Shown one piece after another: positions 1 to 6,786 of a stretch of 7,876 bases of DNA (within the stretch, counting starts at the first letter, position 1; each line of letters starts with the position of its first letter). The DNA is taken from positions 1 through 7,876 of the forward strand of contig CAAHEL010000018.1 of assembly GCA_900772445.1 (NCBI GenBank). Reading direction: 5' to 3'. The position numbers and the translations under genes were made by a program. The DNA comes from Bacilli bacterium (GTDB lineage Bacteria > Bacillota_I > Bacilli_A > RF39 > UBA660). The notes beneath the pieces were generated by a model. That model saw only the letters and a list, made by a program, of their open reading frames with translations, was not told the DNA's origin and did not search any database.

Positions 1-21
1 ATATAAATTATTATAGCAATT

Positions 22-59
22 AAAAAAGTAGATCACATTCTATTTTTGTGTCTACTTTT
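22..59. terminator. Bidirectional rho-independent-type hairpin
   Basis: The arms GTAGA-CACA (28-37, with one bulged T at 33) and TGTGTCTAC (47-55) pair around a nine-base loop. The stem can be extended by four A:T pairs. On the plus strand the stem is followed by TTTTATTTT, on the minus strand by six T. It can end a plus-strand gene lying before the window, and could also stop minus-strand transcripts that run through tspO from the right. The structure is seen; which gene uses it is inference. Confidence 0.65.
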
Positions 60-96
60 ATTTTATCAGTTCATAAATAGTATATTTTCTTTTTTT

Positions 97-102
97 TATA
101 AT
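97..102 (+). promoter_or_regulatory. Possible -10 box of tspO
   Basis: A perfect TATAAT lies at 97-102 and a second at 104-109, just ahead of the tspO ribosome site. Start sites from the first would give a very short leader. No good -35 hexamer is found at 16-18 bases upstream, and the surroundings are so AT-rich that such boxes arise by chance. The call is therefore weak. Confidence 0.35.
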
Positions 103-112
103 ATATAATACT

Positions 113-117
113 AGGAG
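113..117 (+). promoter_or_regulatory. Ribosome binding site that fixes the tspO start
   Basis: AGGAG at 113-117 lies five bases before ATG 123. A GTG in the same frame at 117-119 overlaps this site itself, so it cannot be the start served by it. The ATG at 123 is chosen. Confidence 0.8.
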
Positions 118-122
118 TGATT

Positions 123-560
123 ATGAAAAAAATTATTAAATATTTACCTATTTTTATTCCCTTACTACTTGGTACACTAGTAGGAATTATTATTCCTAGT
201 AATAATTATAGTATTATTAACAAACCACCACTTAGTCCACCAGGAATTATTTTTCCTATCGTATGGAGTATATTATATTTACTTATGGGCATATCTTACT
301 TTTTAGTTAATAAAAATAAAAAAAATAGAAATATCTTCTATTTACAATTAATTATTAATCTATTATGGTCGTCTATATTCTTTAGTTTTAAACTATATTT
401 TATTTCTACTTTATGGATTATTCTATTAATTATACTTGTTATTGATATGATTAATATTTTTTATAAAGATAACAAAATATCTGGTTACTTAAATATTTTT
501 TATCTTATCTGGTTAATATTTGCTTTCTATTTATGTTTTGGTGTATATATTTTAAATTAA
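123..560 (+). CDS. tspO: TspO/MBR family membrane protein
   Basis: This is a 145-residue, very hydrophobic protein of the tryptophan-rich sensory protein / mitochondrial benzodiazepine receptor family, which binds porphyrins and related ligands in the membrane. The length is close to the family's usual 150-160. Five hydrophobic segments can be made out. The family signature is clear: KPPLSPPG at 34-41, then F44-P-x-x-W48 and LYLLMG (51-56) leading into the second helix, a W-S-x-x-FF stretch in the third helix, and a C-terminal YL-x-W-x-x-FA-x-YL pattern. The start is ATG 123, because the in-frame GTG at 117 overlaps the ribosome site. It is the only plus-strand gene in the window, and its stop interlocks with that of the convergent CinA-like gene. 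The physiological role in such bacteria (porphyrin handling, stress) is not shown by the sequence. Confidence 0.9.
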   Translation: MKKIIKYLPIFIPLLLGTLVGIIIPSNNYSIINKPPLSPPGIIFPIVWSILYLLMGISYFLVNKNKKNRNIFYLQLIINLLWSSIFFSFKLYFISTLWIILLIILVIDMINIFYKDNKISGYLNIFYLIWLIFAFYLCFGVYILN

Positions 561-1039
561 TTATTTATTATATTTAATAATTCATCAATAACTTTATTAA
601 CTACTAATTTCTTATTTTCTTTTCTAGTATCAGAAGTCACCATAGTTTGATAATTATAATAATTATCTTTTTTTCTATCATAAATACTTATATAAACAAT
701 ATTATCTTTTCCATATAAATTATGTTTATCTACTCTATTTAATTTTCCAGTTATCCCTATTCCATAATCTGAATTAGTAAAATTACTTATAGTTTTACTC
801 ATCTCTTTAGCAGTTTCTATACTATAAACCGAATACTTATTAATTACTTCTTTACTTACTCCCATTTTAATTTTATATTCATTTGAATATGTTACAGCAC
901 TAAACATTATAACTTCACTAGCACCAGGTATATTAGTTATTTCATTTACTAAAGCACCACCAGTACAAGATTCCATTGTACTTATGGTTTTATTCATATC
1001 TGTTAATTCTTTGATTAATATATTTAATTTATTTTCCAT
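557..1039 (-). CDS. Stand-alone CinA C-terminal-domain protein (PncC-like)
   Basis: The 160-residue protein corresponds to the C-terminal domain of CinA. In PncC this domain deamidates nicotinamide mononucleotide in pyridine nucleotide recycling. It has the length of single-domain PncC and lacks the N-terminal MoaB/MogA-like domain of full CinA. Family motifs seen are ESCTGG (23-28, with the proposed nucleophilic serine), IPGAS (37-41), YSNEYK (51-56) and GITG (95-98). Two motifs differ from classical PncC: GAVSEE is SVYSIE (70-75), and GITG is followed by KLNRVD instead of GPGG. This suggests a divergent subfamily, so amidase activity is not certain. The start is supported by GAGG four bases upstream, in the 9-base gap after the preceding gene. 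It is the last gene of the 1946-557 operon, and its stop overlaps the tspO stop by four bases. Confidence 0.85.
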   Translation of the reverse strand: MENKLNILIKELTDMNKTISTMESCTGGALVNEITNIPGASEVIMFSAVTYSNEYKIKMGVSKEVINKYSVYSIETAKEMSKTISNFTNSDYGIGITGKLNRVDKHNLYGKDNIVYISIYDRKKDNYYNYQTMVTSDTRKENKKLVVNKVIDELLNIINN

Positions 1040-1048
1040 AAAACCTCA

Positions 1049-1300
1049 CTATTTATTTACTTCATTATAATAATGGCTTTCACATAAACTATCTAAAACT
1101 TCTTCCAAAGAATCAATATCATTAAAACAGCCTTCTTCATTTATATAATTATCAATATCAAATATTAATTCATTTAAACTAGAATATTTTTTATAATCAA
1201 ATCCATAACTTTCTAATACACTAATTTCATAATCATTTAATAATATTCCCTTACCATTATCTTTCTTTAAATCAAATTTAATTAAATTATCATATTCCAT
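1049..1300 (-). CDS. Small acidic protein of unknown function
   Basis: This 83-residue protein is not recognised. It is strongly acidic (20 Asp/Glu against 7 Lys and no Arg), has no hydrophobic membrane segment or signal sequence, and so is probably a soluble cytoplasmic protein. Two cysteines (in EEGCFND and SLCESH) are too few and too far apart for a metal knuckle. The C-terminal half looks helical with a leucine/acidic pattern. A GGTGA site five bases... upstream of ATG 1300 in the 10-base gap after the surface protein gene, and the 9-base gap to the CinA-like gene, place it firmly in the middle of a three-gene operon. Real coding is supported by this packing and by ordinary codon use. The function could be adaptor-like or regulatory, but nothing in the sequence decides this. 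Confidence 0.75.
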   Translation of the reverse strand: MEYDNLIKFDLKKDNGKGILLNDYEISVLESYGFDYKKYSSLNELIFDIDNYINEEGCFNDIDSLEEVLDSLCESHYYNEVNK

Positions 1301-1310
1301 AATTTCACCA

Positions 1311-1946
1311 TTAATTTGTTATACCTGATTCAATTTTAGTATTACCTTCAGAATCAGTAAATGATACTGAACCATTAAATGTTTTTCTCATATCACTAGT
1401 TTGATTTTCACTAGCATTACTTAACCATAATGCTACATAATAATCTATTGTAGAGCTAGCATTTAATGTCACTACAACATTAGTACCATCTTTAACAATA
1501 TTATTATTAGCATTTTCAGTATTAGATAATGATATTTGGTCGCTTACTGCTGTATATGTACTTCCTGATTTGGTAAATACTTGATATTTTAGATTTGTTG
1601 TTGTAAAAGTGCTAGTATTAGTTATTATTGAACCACTATAAGATGCTCTATCACCAGTATTGGTTAACTTAATATTATATAAAGAACATACTTGATAATT
1701 ATTTTTATCTACACAAGGAGTTGACCTACTTATTGCTTTAACTATATCACTATCATTTAACGGAATTACATTTAATGATTTTTTAATATCAATCTTTGTA
1801 ACATTTAAATCAAATGTATAGGCACTACCAATAATATTAGAATTATTACCAGTAAATTGAAATACTGCATATGTACCTCCGAAAGTGGTTAATATTAGGA
1901 AACCTATTCCTATTATATAGGCAAATAAATTTTGCTTTTCTTGCAT
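1311..1946 (-). CDS. Secreted TasA/camelysin-like surface protein
   Basis: The 211-residue protein begins with a short polar stretch and one hydrophobic segment (about residues 8-22), followed by GGTYAVFQFTG. This resembles the G-TYA-F motif seen after the hydrophobic core in SipW-dependent TasA/CalY-type proteins of Firmicutes. The rest is a Ser/Thr/Asn-rich beta-type domain with an IPLNDSD stretch (61-67), a cysteine pair (C78, C87) that could form a disulfide outside the cell, the LTNTGD element (94-99), and a C-terminal ALWLSNASENQ...F-G-VSF-DSEG pattern. It has no LPXTG anchor. Cleavage, or retention as a membrane-anchored protein, cannot be decided from sequence; no signal peptidase gene lies nearby. 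The ribosome site AGGAAGTG (1954-1961) and a good promoter upstream make it the first gene of the operon. The role at the surface (fibre, adhesion) is inference. Confidence 0.75.
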   Translation of the reverse strand: MQEKQNLFAYIIGIGFLILTTFGGTYAVFQFTGNNSNIIGSAYTFDLNVTKIDIKKSLNVIPLNDSDIVKAISRSTPCVDKNNYQVCSLYNIKLTNTGDRASYSGSIITNTSTFTTTNLKYQVFTKSGSTYTAVSDQISLSNTENANNNIVKDGTNVVVTLNASSTIDYYVALWLSNASENQTSDMRKTFNGSVSFTDSEGNTKIESGITN

Positions 1947-1973
1947 TGTTAATCACTTCCTATCTATAATAAA

Positions 1974-2002
1974 ATTATAACACTAATATTTTTTTTTGTC
2001 TA
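1974..2002 (-). promoter_or_regulatory. Housekeeping (sigma-A type) promoter of the surface-protein operon
   Basis: On the minus strand TAGACA (2002-1997, five of six matches to TTGACA) and a perfect TATAAT (1979-1974) are separated by 17 bases. A TG one base before the -10 makes it an extended -10 element. The expected start lies near 1967, leaving a leader of about 20 bases with AGGAAGTG. It sits just after the trmK terminator, so the two operons are separately transcribed. Confidence 0.8.
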
Positions 2003-2011
2003 TTATTTATA

Positions 2012-2040
2012 TTAAAAATCCTAGTAATGATACTAGGATT
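2012..2040 (-). terminator. Terminator of the queA-dnaG-rpoD-trmK operon
   Basis: AATCCTAGTA (2017-2026) and TACTAGGATT (2031-2040) form a perfect 10-bp stem around an ATGA loop. On the minus strand it ends in a run of five T, followed by an A/T-rich tail. The hairpin begins within the trmK stop codon (2039-2041), so the operon ends at once after its last gene. Confidence 0.8.
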
Positions 2041-2710
2041 AAATATCTAAATTTTTATATAATTTAATTTTTCTTTTAGTTTTAAATCTATGTAAATAAT
2101 GATTTTTAGGAATAATACTTTCTAGAAATAATAATTTTTCTAAATCTTTCTTATTCTTTTCTTTAAATAAACTACTATTTTCTTTTAATAAATAAGGACC
2201 AAAATATAATTCTTTTCTATTATATCTTTTCTTACCTTTTTTAAAACTAATAATTGTATAAATAATATCATTATCTTTAACTAATTTTTCATTATCTATA
2301 TAGTAACCAATTAAGGTTATTTTCTTTCTTAAAAATTCAATATGATTATTACTTTGTACTATAATATTAGATACATTAGATAACTTATTCATATTTGAAT
2401 ATAATATTCCTACGATGGTATGTGCTCCCATACCAGAAATAACAATAGTATCTATTTCATCTTTATCTATATTATTAAGTCCATTAGATATTCTAGTTTC
2501 TATATAGTCTTCTAATTTATATTTTTTAATATTTTTCTTTGCTTGTTCTAAAGCATTTTCATTAATATCTGTAGCAATTATTTTAATATTTTTTCTATTT
2601 TTATATAAATAAATATCTAATAAAGCGTGATCACAACCAATATCTACTAAACTAATATTATCTGGTATAAAAGTAGATATTTCTTTTAATCTAATAGATA
2701 AATTATTCAT
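2039..2710 (-). CDS. trmK: tRNA (adenine-N1)-methyltransferase TrmK
   Basis: This cytoplasmic SAM-dependent enzyme of the TrmK/YqfN family (COG2384) methylates N1 of adenine 22 in the D-arm of tRNA. The 223 residues cover a Rossmann-type methyltransferase domain: VDIGCDHALL (22-31) is the SAM-binding loop, TDIN (47-50) the acidic end of strand 2, NGL (76-78), and ISGMGAH (91-97) the family motif, followed by VQSN (118-121). A basic, helical C-terminal part with YFGP (169-172) completes the fold. Two positions differ from the usual GMGG and QPN (here GMGA and QSN). Placement directly after rpoD matches the dnaG-sigA-trmK order of other Firmicutes. The start overlaps the rpoD end by eight bases, with AAAGGA (2719-2724) eight bases before ATG, pointing to translational coupling. 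Confidence 0.92.
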   Translation of the reverse strand: MNNLSIRLKEISTFIPDNISLVDIGCDHALLDIYLYKNRKNIKIIATDINENALEQAKKNIKKYKLEDYIETRISNGLNNIDKDEIDTIVISGMGAHTIVGILYSNMNKLSNVSNIIVQSNNHIEFLRKKITLIGYYIDNEKLVKDNDIIYTIISFKKGKKRYNRKELYFGPYLLKENSSLFKEKNKKDLEKLLFLESIIPKNHYLHRFKTKRKIKLYKNLDI

Positions 2711-3800
2711 TTAAGAAATCCTTTAATTTTCTACTTCTTGAAGGATGTCTTAATTTTCTTAATGCTTTTGCTTCGATTTGTCTTATTCTTTCTCTAGTTA
2801 CACCAAACATTTGCCCTACTTCTTCCAAAGTCTTACAAGAACCATCATCAAGTCCAAATCTAAGTCTTAATACTTGTTCTTCTCTTTCAGTTAAAGTAAG
2901 TAATACATCACTTATTTCATCTTTTAACATTTCGTGAATTGTATATTCTTCTGGAGACATACTTCTTTCATCTTTAACAAAATCTCCTAAATGAGAATCA
3001 TCTTCTTCCCCAATTGGAGTTTCTAAACTTACTGGGTCTTGTGCTATTTTTAATATTTCTCTTATCTTATCTGGAGTGGTACCCATTTTTTTAGCAAGTT
3101 CTTCATCTGTTGGTTCACGATTAAGTTCAAGAGTTAATTGTCTTTGACAACGAGATAATTTATTAATTGTTTCAACCATATGAACTGGTACTCTTATTGT
3201 TCTTGCTTGATCGGCAATAGCACGAGTTATTGCTTGTCTAATCCACCAAGTTGCATAAGTCGAGAATTTATAACCTTTATTAGCATCAAACTTTTCTACT
3301 GCTTTCATAAGTCCAATATTACCTTCTTGAATTAAATCAAGAAATAACATACCTCTTCCTACATATCTTTTAGCAATAGATACAACTAAACGAAGATTTG
3401 ATTCTGCTAGAATATTTTTTGCTTCTTCATCACCTGCTACTATTCTTTCAGATAATGCTGTTTCTTCTTCTAATGAAAGCAAACTAATTTTACCAATTTC
3501 TTTTAAATACATTCTAACTGGATCATTTATTGTTAATTCTTTAGCAATAGTAGAATCTTTTAAAATATCTTCAATGCTTTCTCCAGCATCAGCATCTTCA
3601 TCACTACCAATATCTTCTTCAGTAATTATTTCAATACCATTAGCAACAAAAGCATCATATAAATCATCTAATTGTTCGCTTTCTAGTTCAATACCTTTTA
3701 ATTCATTTGCTAATTCTTCATAAGTAATAAATCCATTTTCTTTACCTTTTTTAATTAATTCTTCTTTTCTTGTTTCAAAAGTTTTAATCTCTTCGATCAT
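2703..3800 (-). CDS. rpoD: Primary (housekeeping) RNA polymerase sigma factor
   Basis: This 365-residue SigA/RpoD protein directs RNA polymerase to TTGACA/TATAAT promoters. An acidic N-terminal part (1-90, region 1.1-like, with a run of Asp/Glu at 61-79) is followed by region 1.2 (DPVRMYLKEIGKISLLS, 93-109). Region 2 follows (about 130-206), including NLRLVVSIAKRY, the core-binding DLIQEGNIGLMKAVEKFD, and the -10 reading YATWWIRQAITRAIADQ (182-198). Region 3 spans about 207-275. Region 4 has LTEREEQVLRLRFGL and the -35 reading helix-turn-helix with VTRERIRQIEAKALRKLR (334-351). The size and region 1.1 mark it as the essential group 1 factor, close to B. subtilis SigA in length. The ATG overlaps the dnaG stop as ATGA, with AAAGGAG seven bases upstream. 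The promoters found in this window match its expected specificity. Confidence 0.98.
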   Translation of the reverse strand: MIEEIKTFETRKEELIKKGKENGFITYEELANELKGIELESEQLDDLYDAFVANGIEIITEEDIGSDEDADAGESIEDILKDSTIAKELTINDPVRMYLKEIGKISLLSLEEETALSERIVAGDEEAKNILAESNLRLVVSIAKRYVGRGMLFLDLIQEGNIGLMKAVEKFDANKGYKFSTYATWWIRQAITRAIADQARTIRVPVHMVETINKLSRCQRQLTLELNREPTDEELAKKMGTTPDKIREILKIAQDPVSLETPIGEEDDSHLGDFVKDERSMSPEEYTIHEMLKDEISDVLLTLTEREEQVLRLRFGLDDGSCKTLEEVGQMFGVTRERIRQIEAKALRKLRHPSRSRKLKDFLNE

Positions 3801-5518
3801 AATTTCACTCCTTTAACTTCCATAATATTATTTAGAATACTTGCTTTTTTAATAGGGTCTATTTCATTTTTTAACTTTTCTTCTAAAATTGCTATCTTTT
3901 CTTTTTTTAAATTATTATTTACTACCTTTATATAATCATTAATCTCTTCATCAGTAAATTCTTCTTTTTCTACATAAGACATTATCTTATTTAACATATC
4001 AGTTAATTCTTTATCATTACTAATAAAAGATATAAATGAAGATAAGGTTACGGTACCAAACTTATTATAGCAAGATAATATTTGATTATACAAGTATCTA
4101 ATTAAATCATCTTTAAAATATATAATATTATCTTCGACCATTTTAATTACTTTATAGTCAAGTAACATATAATAAATTAAATAATATTCTGCAATTTGAT
4201 ATTGTTTTATTTTTTCTTTCTTTACTATAATTATATCTTCCTTACTTACTTTTTTATTTTGGATATAATTATTATATTTATTCTTCAAAGTAGCATATTC
4301 AATATTATATTCAGTAGACATTTTTTTTAAAGTTAATTCTACTAAAACTGAATCTTCTACTTTAGATAACTCTTTAATTGATTCATCTATATATTTTGAT
4401 ATATCTGTTAAATCCTTGAAATTCTTATTATTTTTAAGAATGTTCATTTTAAATTCTATTGGAGTAATACTATTTTCTATTTGTAATTTAAAACTATCAC
4501 TACCATATTTTAATATATATTCATCTGGATCCAAATCTTCAGGTAATCTAATTATTTTGGGAGTAATACCATTATTTTCTAACATTGCTAAAGAAGATAT
4601 TGTTGCTTCTTCTCCAGCCTTATCTCCATCAAAACATAAGATAATATTATCAGTCATTTTTTTTAATAAATTAATATGTTCTTTAGTAAATGCTGTTCCC
4701 ATTGTAGCAACACAATTATTAATACCAATAACACTTGCTCTAATTACATCCATAAAACCTTCCATTACTATAACATAATCAGATTTTCTTAAATTTTCTT
4801 TAGCATTATGATAATTATATAAAATACTACCCTTTTTAAATATATCTGTTTCCATAGTATTTATATATTTACTATTATCTTTAGTATTATATATTCTACC
4901 AGAAAACGCTACTGGTTGTCCCTTTAAATCAAATAAAGGAAACATAATTCTATTTAAAAACTTATCATTCTTACTATCATTAGTTATACCAAGTTCAATT
5001 AATCTATTAACATCATAATTCTTACTAACTAAAAATGTCGTTAAATTAGATTTTGATAAAGATAAACCAATTCTAAATTTCTTAATAGTATCTTTATCTA
5101 TTTTTCTATCTTCAAGATATTTTAATGCTGTTTTACCTAACGAAGTATATAAATTATTTTGATAAAACTTAACAGCATATTCATATATCTCATAATCTTT
5201 TTTATATCTATTTTCTTCTTTATAACTACTTATATTATATCCCTTATCTTGTCCTAAAAGTCTTATTGCTTCCCCAAAAGAAATATGATTATATTTAGAA
5301 ACAAAAGTAAAAACATTTCCACTTTCACCACAAGAAAAACATTTATATATTTGCTTTTCAGGACTAACACTCATACTAGCATTATGATCATCGTGAAAAG
5401 GACATAAACCAAAGTAATTCTTTCCTCTTTTAGTTAAAGTAACATATTTAGAGATAACATCAACAATATCACATCTATTTTGTATTTCATTAGTTAATTC
5501 TTCAGTAATATATGCCAT
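3797..5518 (-). CDS. dnaG: DNA primase DnaG
   Basis: The 573-residue primase makes RNA primers for replication together with the DnaB-type helicase. The N-terminal CHC2 zinc finger is intact (C39, H42, C60, C63 in CPFHDDH and KCFSCGESGNVF). The catalytic core carries FLNRIMFPLFD (187-197) with FSGR (205-208), then the Toprim motifs MEGFMDV (252-258) with the catalytic Glu and FDGDKAG (296-302) with the metal-binding DxD, and LPEDLDPDEYI (325-335). The C-terminal third is Lys/Glu/Asn-rich and poorly conserved, as expected for the helicase-interaction region. The length is slightly below the usual 600. AAAGGAGG (5528-5535) lies nine bases before ATG 5518. It follows queA after 21 bases and overlaps rpoD by four, so the macromolecular synthesis gene pair dnaG-rpoD is kept. 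The stop is TGA. Confidence 0.97.
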   Translation of the reverse strand: MAYITEELTNEIQNRCDIVDVISKYVTLTKRGKNYFGLCPFHDDHNASMSVSPEKQIYKCFSCGESGNVFTFVSKYNHISFGEAIRLLGQDKGYNISSYKEENRYKKDYEIYEYAVKFYQNNLYTSLGKTALKYLEDRKIDKDTIKKFRIGLSLSKSNLTTFLVSKNYDVNRLIELGITNDSKNDKFLNRIMFPLFDLKGQPVAFSGRIYNTKDNSKYINTMETDIFKKGSILYNYHNAKENLRKSDYVIVMEGFMDVIRASVIGINNCVATMGTAFTKEHINLLKKMTDNIILCFDGDKAGEEATISSLAMLENNGITPKIIRLPEDLDPDEYILKYGSDSFKLQIENSITPIEFKMNILKNNKNFKDLTDISKYIDESIKELSKVEDSVLVELTLKKMSTEYNIEYATLKNKYNNYIQNKKVSKEDIIIVKKEKIKQYQIAEYYLIYYMLLDYKVIKMVEDNIIYFKDDLIRYLYNQILSCYNKFGTVTLSSFISFISNDKELTDMLNKIMSYVEKEEFTDEEINDYIKVVNNNLKKEKIAILEEKLKNEIDPIKKASILNNIMEVKGVKL

Positions 5519-5539
5519 AAATTGTTACCTCCTTTAAGA

Positions 5540-6568
5540 TTATTTTTTTATAAACATTGCATCACCAAAAGAGAAAAATCTATAATTATTATCTACTGCA
5601 ATTTTATAAGCATTTAATATTATTTCTCTAGAACTAAATGCTGATACTAACATTATTAAAGTAGATTTAGGTAAATGGAAATTAGTAATTAATCCATCAA
5701 TAGCCTTAAACTCATATCCTGGATAAATAAAAATATCAGTATCCCCAGAACAAGGAACAAACTTACCATATTTACTAATTACTGTTTCTAATGTTCTAGT
5801 CGAAGTAGTTCCAACACTAATAATTCTTCTTCCTTCTTCTTTGGCTTTATTTAAAATATCTGCAACTTCTTTAGAAACTACATAATACTCTGAATGCATT
5901 TTATGAGTTTTTACATCAGTAACATTAACAGGTCTAAAAGTACCAAGACCAACGTGTAAAGTTATATAACAAATAGTAATACCTTTATTCTTGATATCAT
6001 TAAGTAATTCTTTAGTAAAATGCAATCCCGCAGTTGGTGCTGCAGCACTACCAATATTTTTAGCATATACCGTTTGATATCTATCCTTATCTTTTAATTT
6101 TTCGTGAATATATGGAGGAAGTGGCATACTACCAAGTTCATCTAATACATTATATAATATCCCATCATATATCAAAGTAAAATGCCTTATTCCATCTTCT
6201 AGAACATCAGTACATTTTGCCTTTAATTTACCTTCACCAAAAGAAATAATAGTACCAATATGTACCCTTTTAGCAGGTTTAACTAAACATTCCCAATTAT
6301 CATCATTAATATTTCTTAAAAGTAATACCTCAATTGTAGCATTAGTTTCTTCCTTTATACCAATAAGTCTCGCAGGAATAACTTTAGTATCATTTAAAAC
6401 AAGAACATCACCCTCATTTAAATAATTAATTATATTATGAAATATTTCGTGTTTTATTTCACCAGTATTTTTATCTAATATCATTAATTTAGAGCTATCT
6501 CTTTCCTTCAAAGGAGTTTGAGCGATAAGATTCTCTGGTAAATAAAAATCAAAATCATCTGTCTTCAT
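5540..6568 (-). CDS. queA: S-adenosylmethionine:tRNA ribosyltransferase-isomerase QueA
   Basis: QueA moves the ribosyl part of SAM onto 7-aminomethyl-7-deazaguanine in tRNA to give epoxyqueuosine, the penultimate step of queuosine synthesis. The 342-residue protein is full length and typical throughout: YLPENLIAQTPL near the N-terminus, VLNDTKVIPARL, GSMPLPPYI, YQTVYAK followed by GSAAAPTAGLHFT, HVGLGTFRPV, GTTSTRTLE, the TDIFIYPGY and NFHLPKSTLIMLVSAF blocks, and FFSFGDAM at the C-terminus. The start is ATG 6568, because the in-frame GTG at 6580 overlaps the ribosome site GAGGG (6574-6578). It is the first gene of the operon with dnaG. Grouping with dnaG rather than with tgt or ruvAB is less usual. 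No queuosine-pathway partner or preQ1 riboswitch is seen in the window. Confidence 0.96.
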   Translation of the reverse strand: MKTDDFDFYLPENLIAQTPLKERDSSKLMILDKNTGEIKHEIFHNIINYLNEGDVLVLNDTKVIPARLIGIKEETNATIEVLLLRNINDDNWECLVKPAKRVHIGTIISFGEGKLKAKCTDVLEDGIRHFTLIYDGILYNVLDELGSMPLPPYIHEKLKDKDRYQTVYAKNIGSAAAPTAGLHFTKELLNDIKNKGITICYITLHVGLGTFRPVNVTDVKTHKMHSEYYVVSKEVADILNKAKEEGRRIISVGTTSTRTLETVISKYGKFVPCSGDTDIFIYPGYEFKAIDGLITNFHLPKSTLIMLVSAFSSREIILNAYKIAVDNNYRFFSFGDAMFIKK

Positions 6569-6573
6569 ATTAT

Positions 6574-6578
6574 CCCTC
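6574..6578 (-). promoter_or_regulatory. Ribosome binding site that fixes the queA start
   Basis: On the minus strand GAGGG lies five bases before ATG 6568. The upstream in-frame GTG (6580-6578) shares bases with this site, so it cannot be the start used with it. Confidence 0.75.
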
Positions 6579-6591
6579 ACAAACGAAACAT

Positions 6592-6620
6592 ATTATACCA
6601 TAAGTTAACTATTTTTTAAA
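6592..6620 (-). promoter_or_regulatory. Promoter of the queA-dnaG-rpoD-trmK operon
   Basis: On the minus strand a perfect TATAAT (6597-6592) is preceded by TGG, giving an extended -10 element. TTTAAA (6620-6615, four of six matches to TTGACA) lies 17 bases upstream. The predicted start is near 6585, giving a leader of under 20 bases that contains GAGGG. Confidence 0.65.
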
Positions 6621-6640
6621 GACAATTTATAAATAATAGC

Positions 6641-6668
6641 AAAAAATTATAAAGATATTCTTTATAAT
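6641..6668 (-). terminator. Weak AT-rich terminator after the DGR-target-like gene
   Basis: ATTATAAAGA (6646-6655) and TCTTTATAAT (6659-6668) form a 10-bp stem with a three-base loop. On the minus strand it is followed by six T (6646-6641, the first shared with the stem). Only one G:C pair supports the stem, so efficiency may be low. The position, about 120 bases after the stop at 6787 and before the queA promoter, fits an end for that gene's transcript. Confidence 0.45.
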
Positions 6669-6786
6669 AACCCTTATAATTAATATTTGTATCGAAAAAT
6701 AGTATTATTAACTTTTAACTTTGACAATTATATCGTCCTATTTTAATTTATAACACTAGATCTTATTGAAACTCTTTGTATCCTCT

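Noticed and set aside
117..122. GTG as start of the TspO gene
   Set aside because: It overlaps the AGGAG ribosome site; ATG 123 has correct spacing.
3797..3800. Mycoplasma genetic code (TGA = Trp)
   Set aside because: dnaG ends with TGA in the classical ATGA overlap with rpoD, and tryptophans are encoded by TGG.
4416..4778. Plus-strand reading frame inside dnaG
   Set aside because: It is a shadow of a clearly conserved primase coding region.
6569..6580. GTG as start of queA
   Set aside because: It overlaps the GAGGG site; ATG 6568 fits the family's N-terminus (MKTDDFDFYLP).
6721..6754. Plus-strand promoter (TTGACA at 6721-6726) that could make RNA antisense to the variable region
   Set aside because: No -10 box at acceptable spacing: TTTAAT comes after 15 bases and TATAAC after 22.
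6581..6786. preQ1 riboswitch or DGR template repeat in the gap before queA
   Set aside because: The predicted leader of queA is too short for an aptamer, and the gap is very AT-rich with no resemblance to the GC-rich tail.
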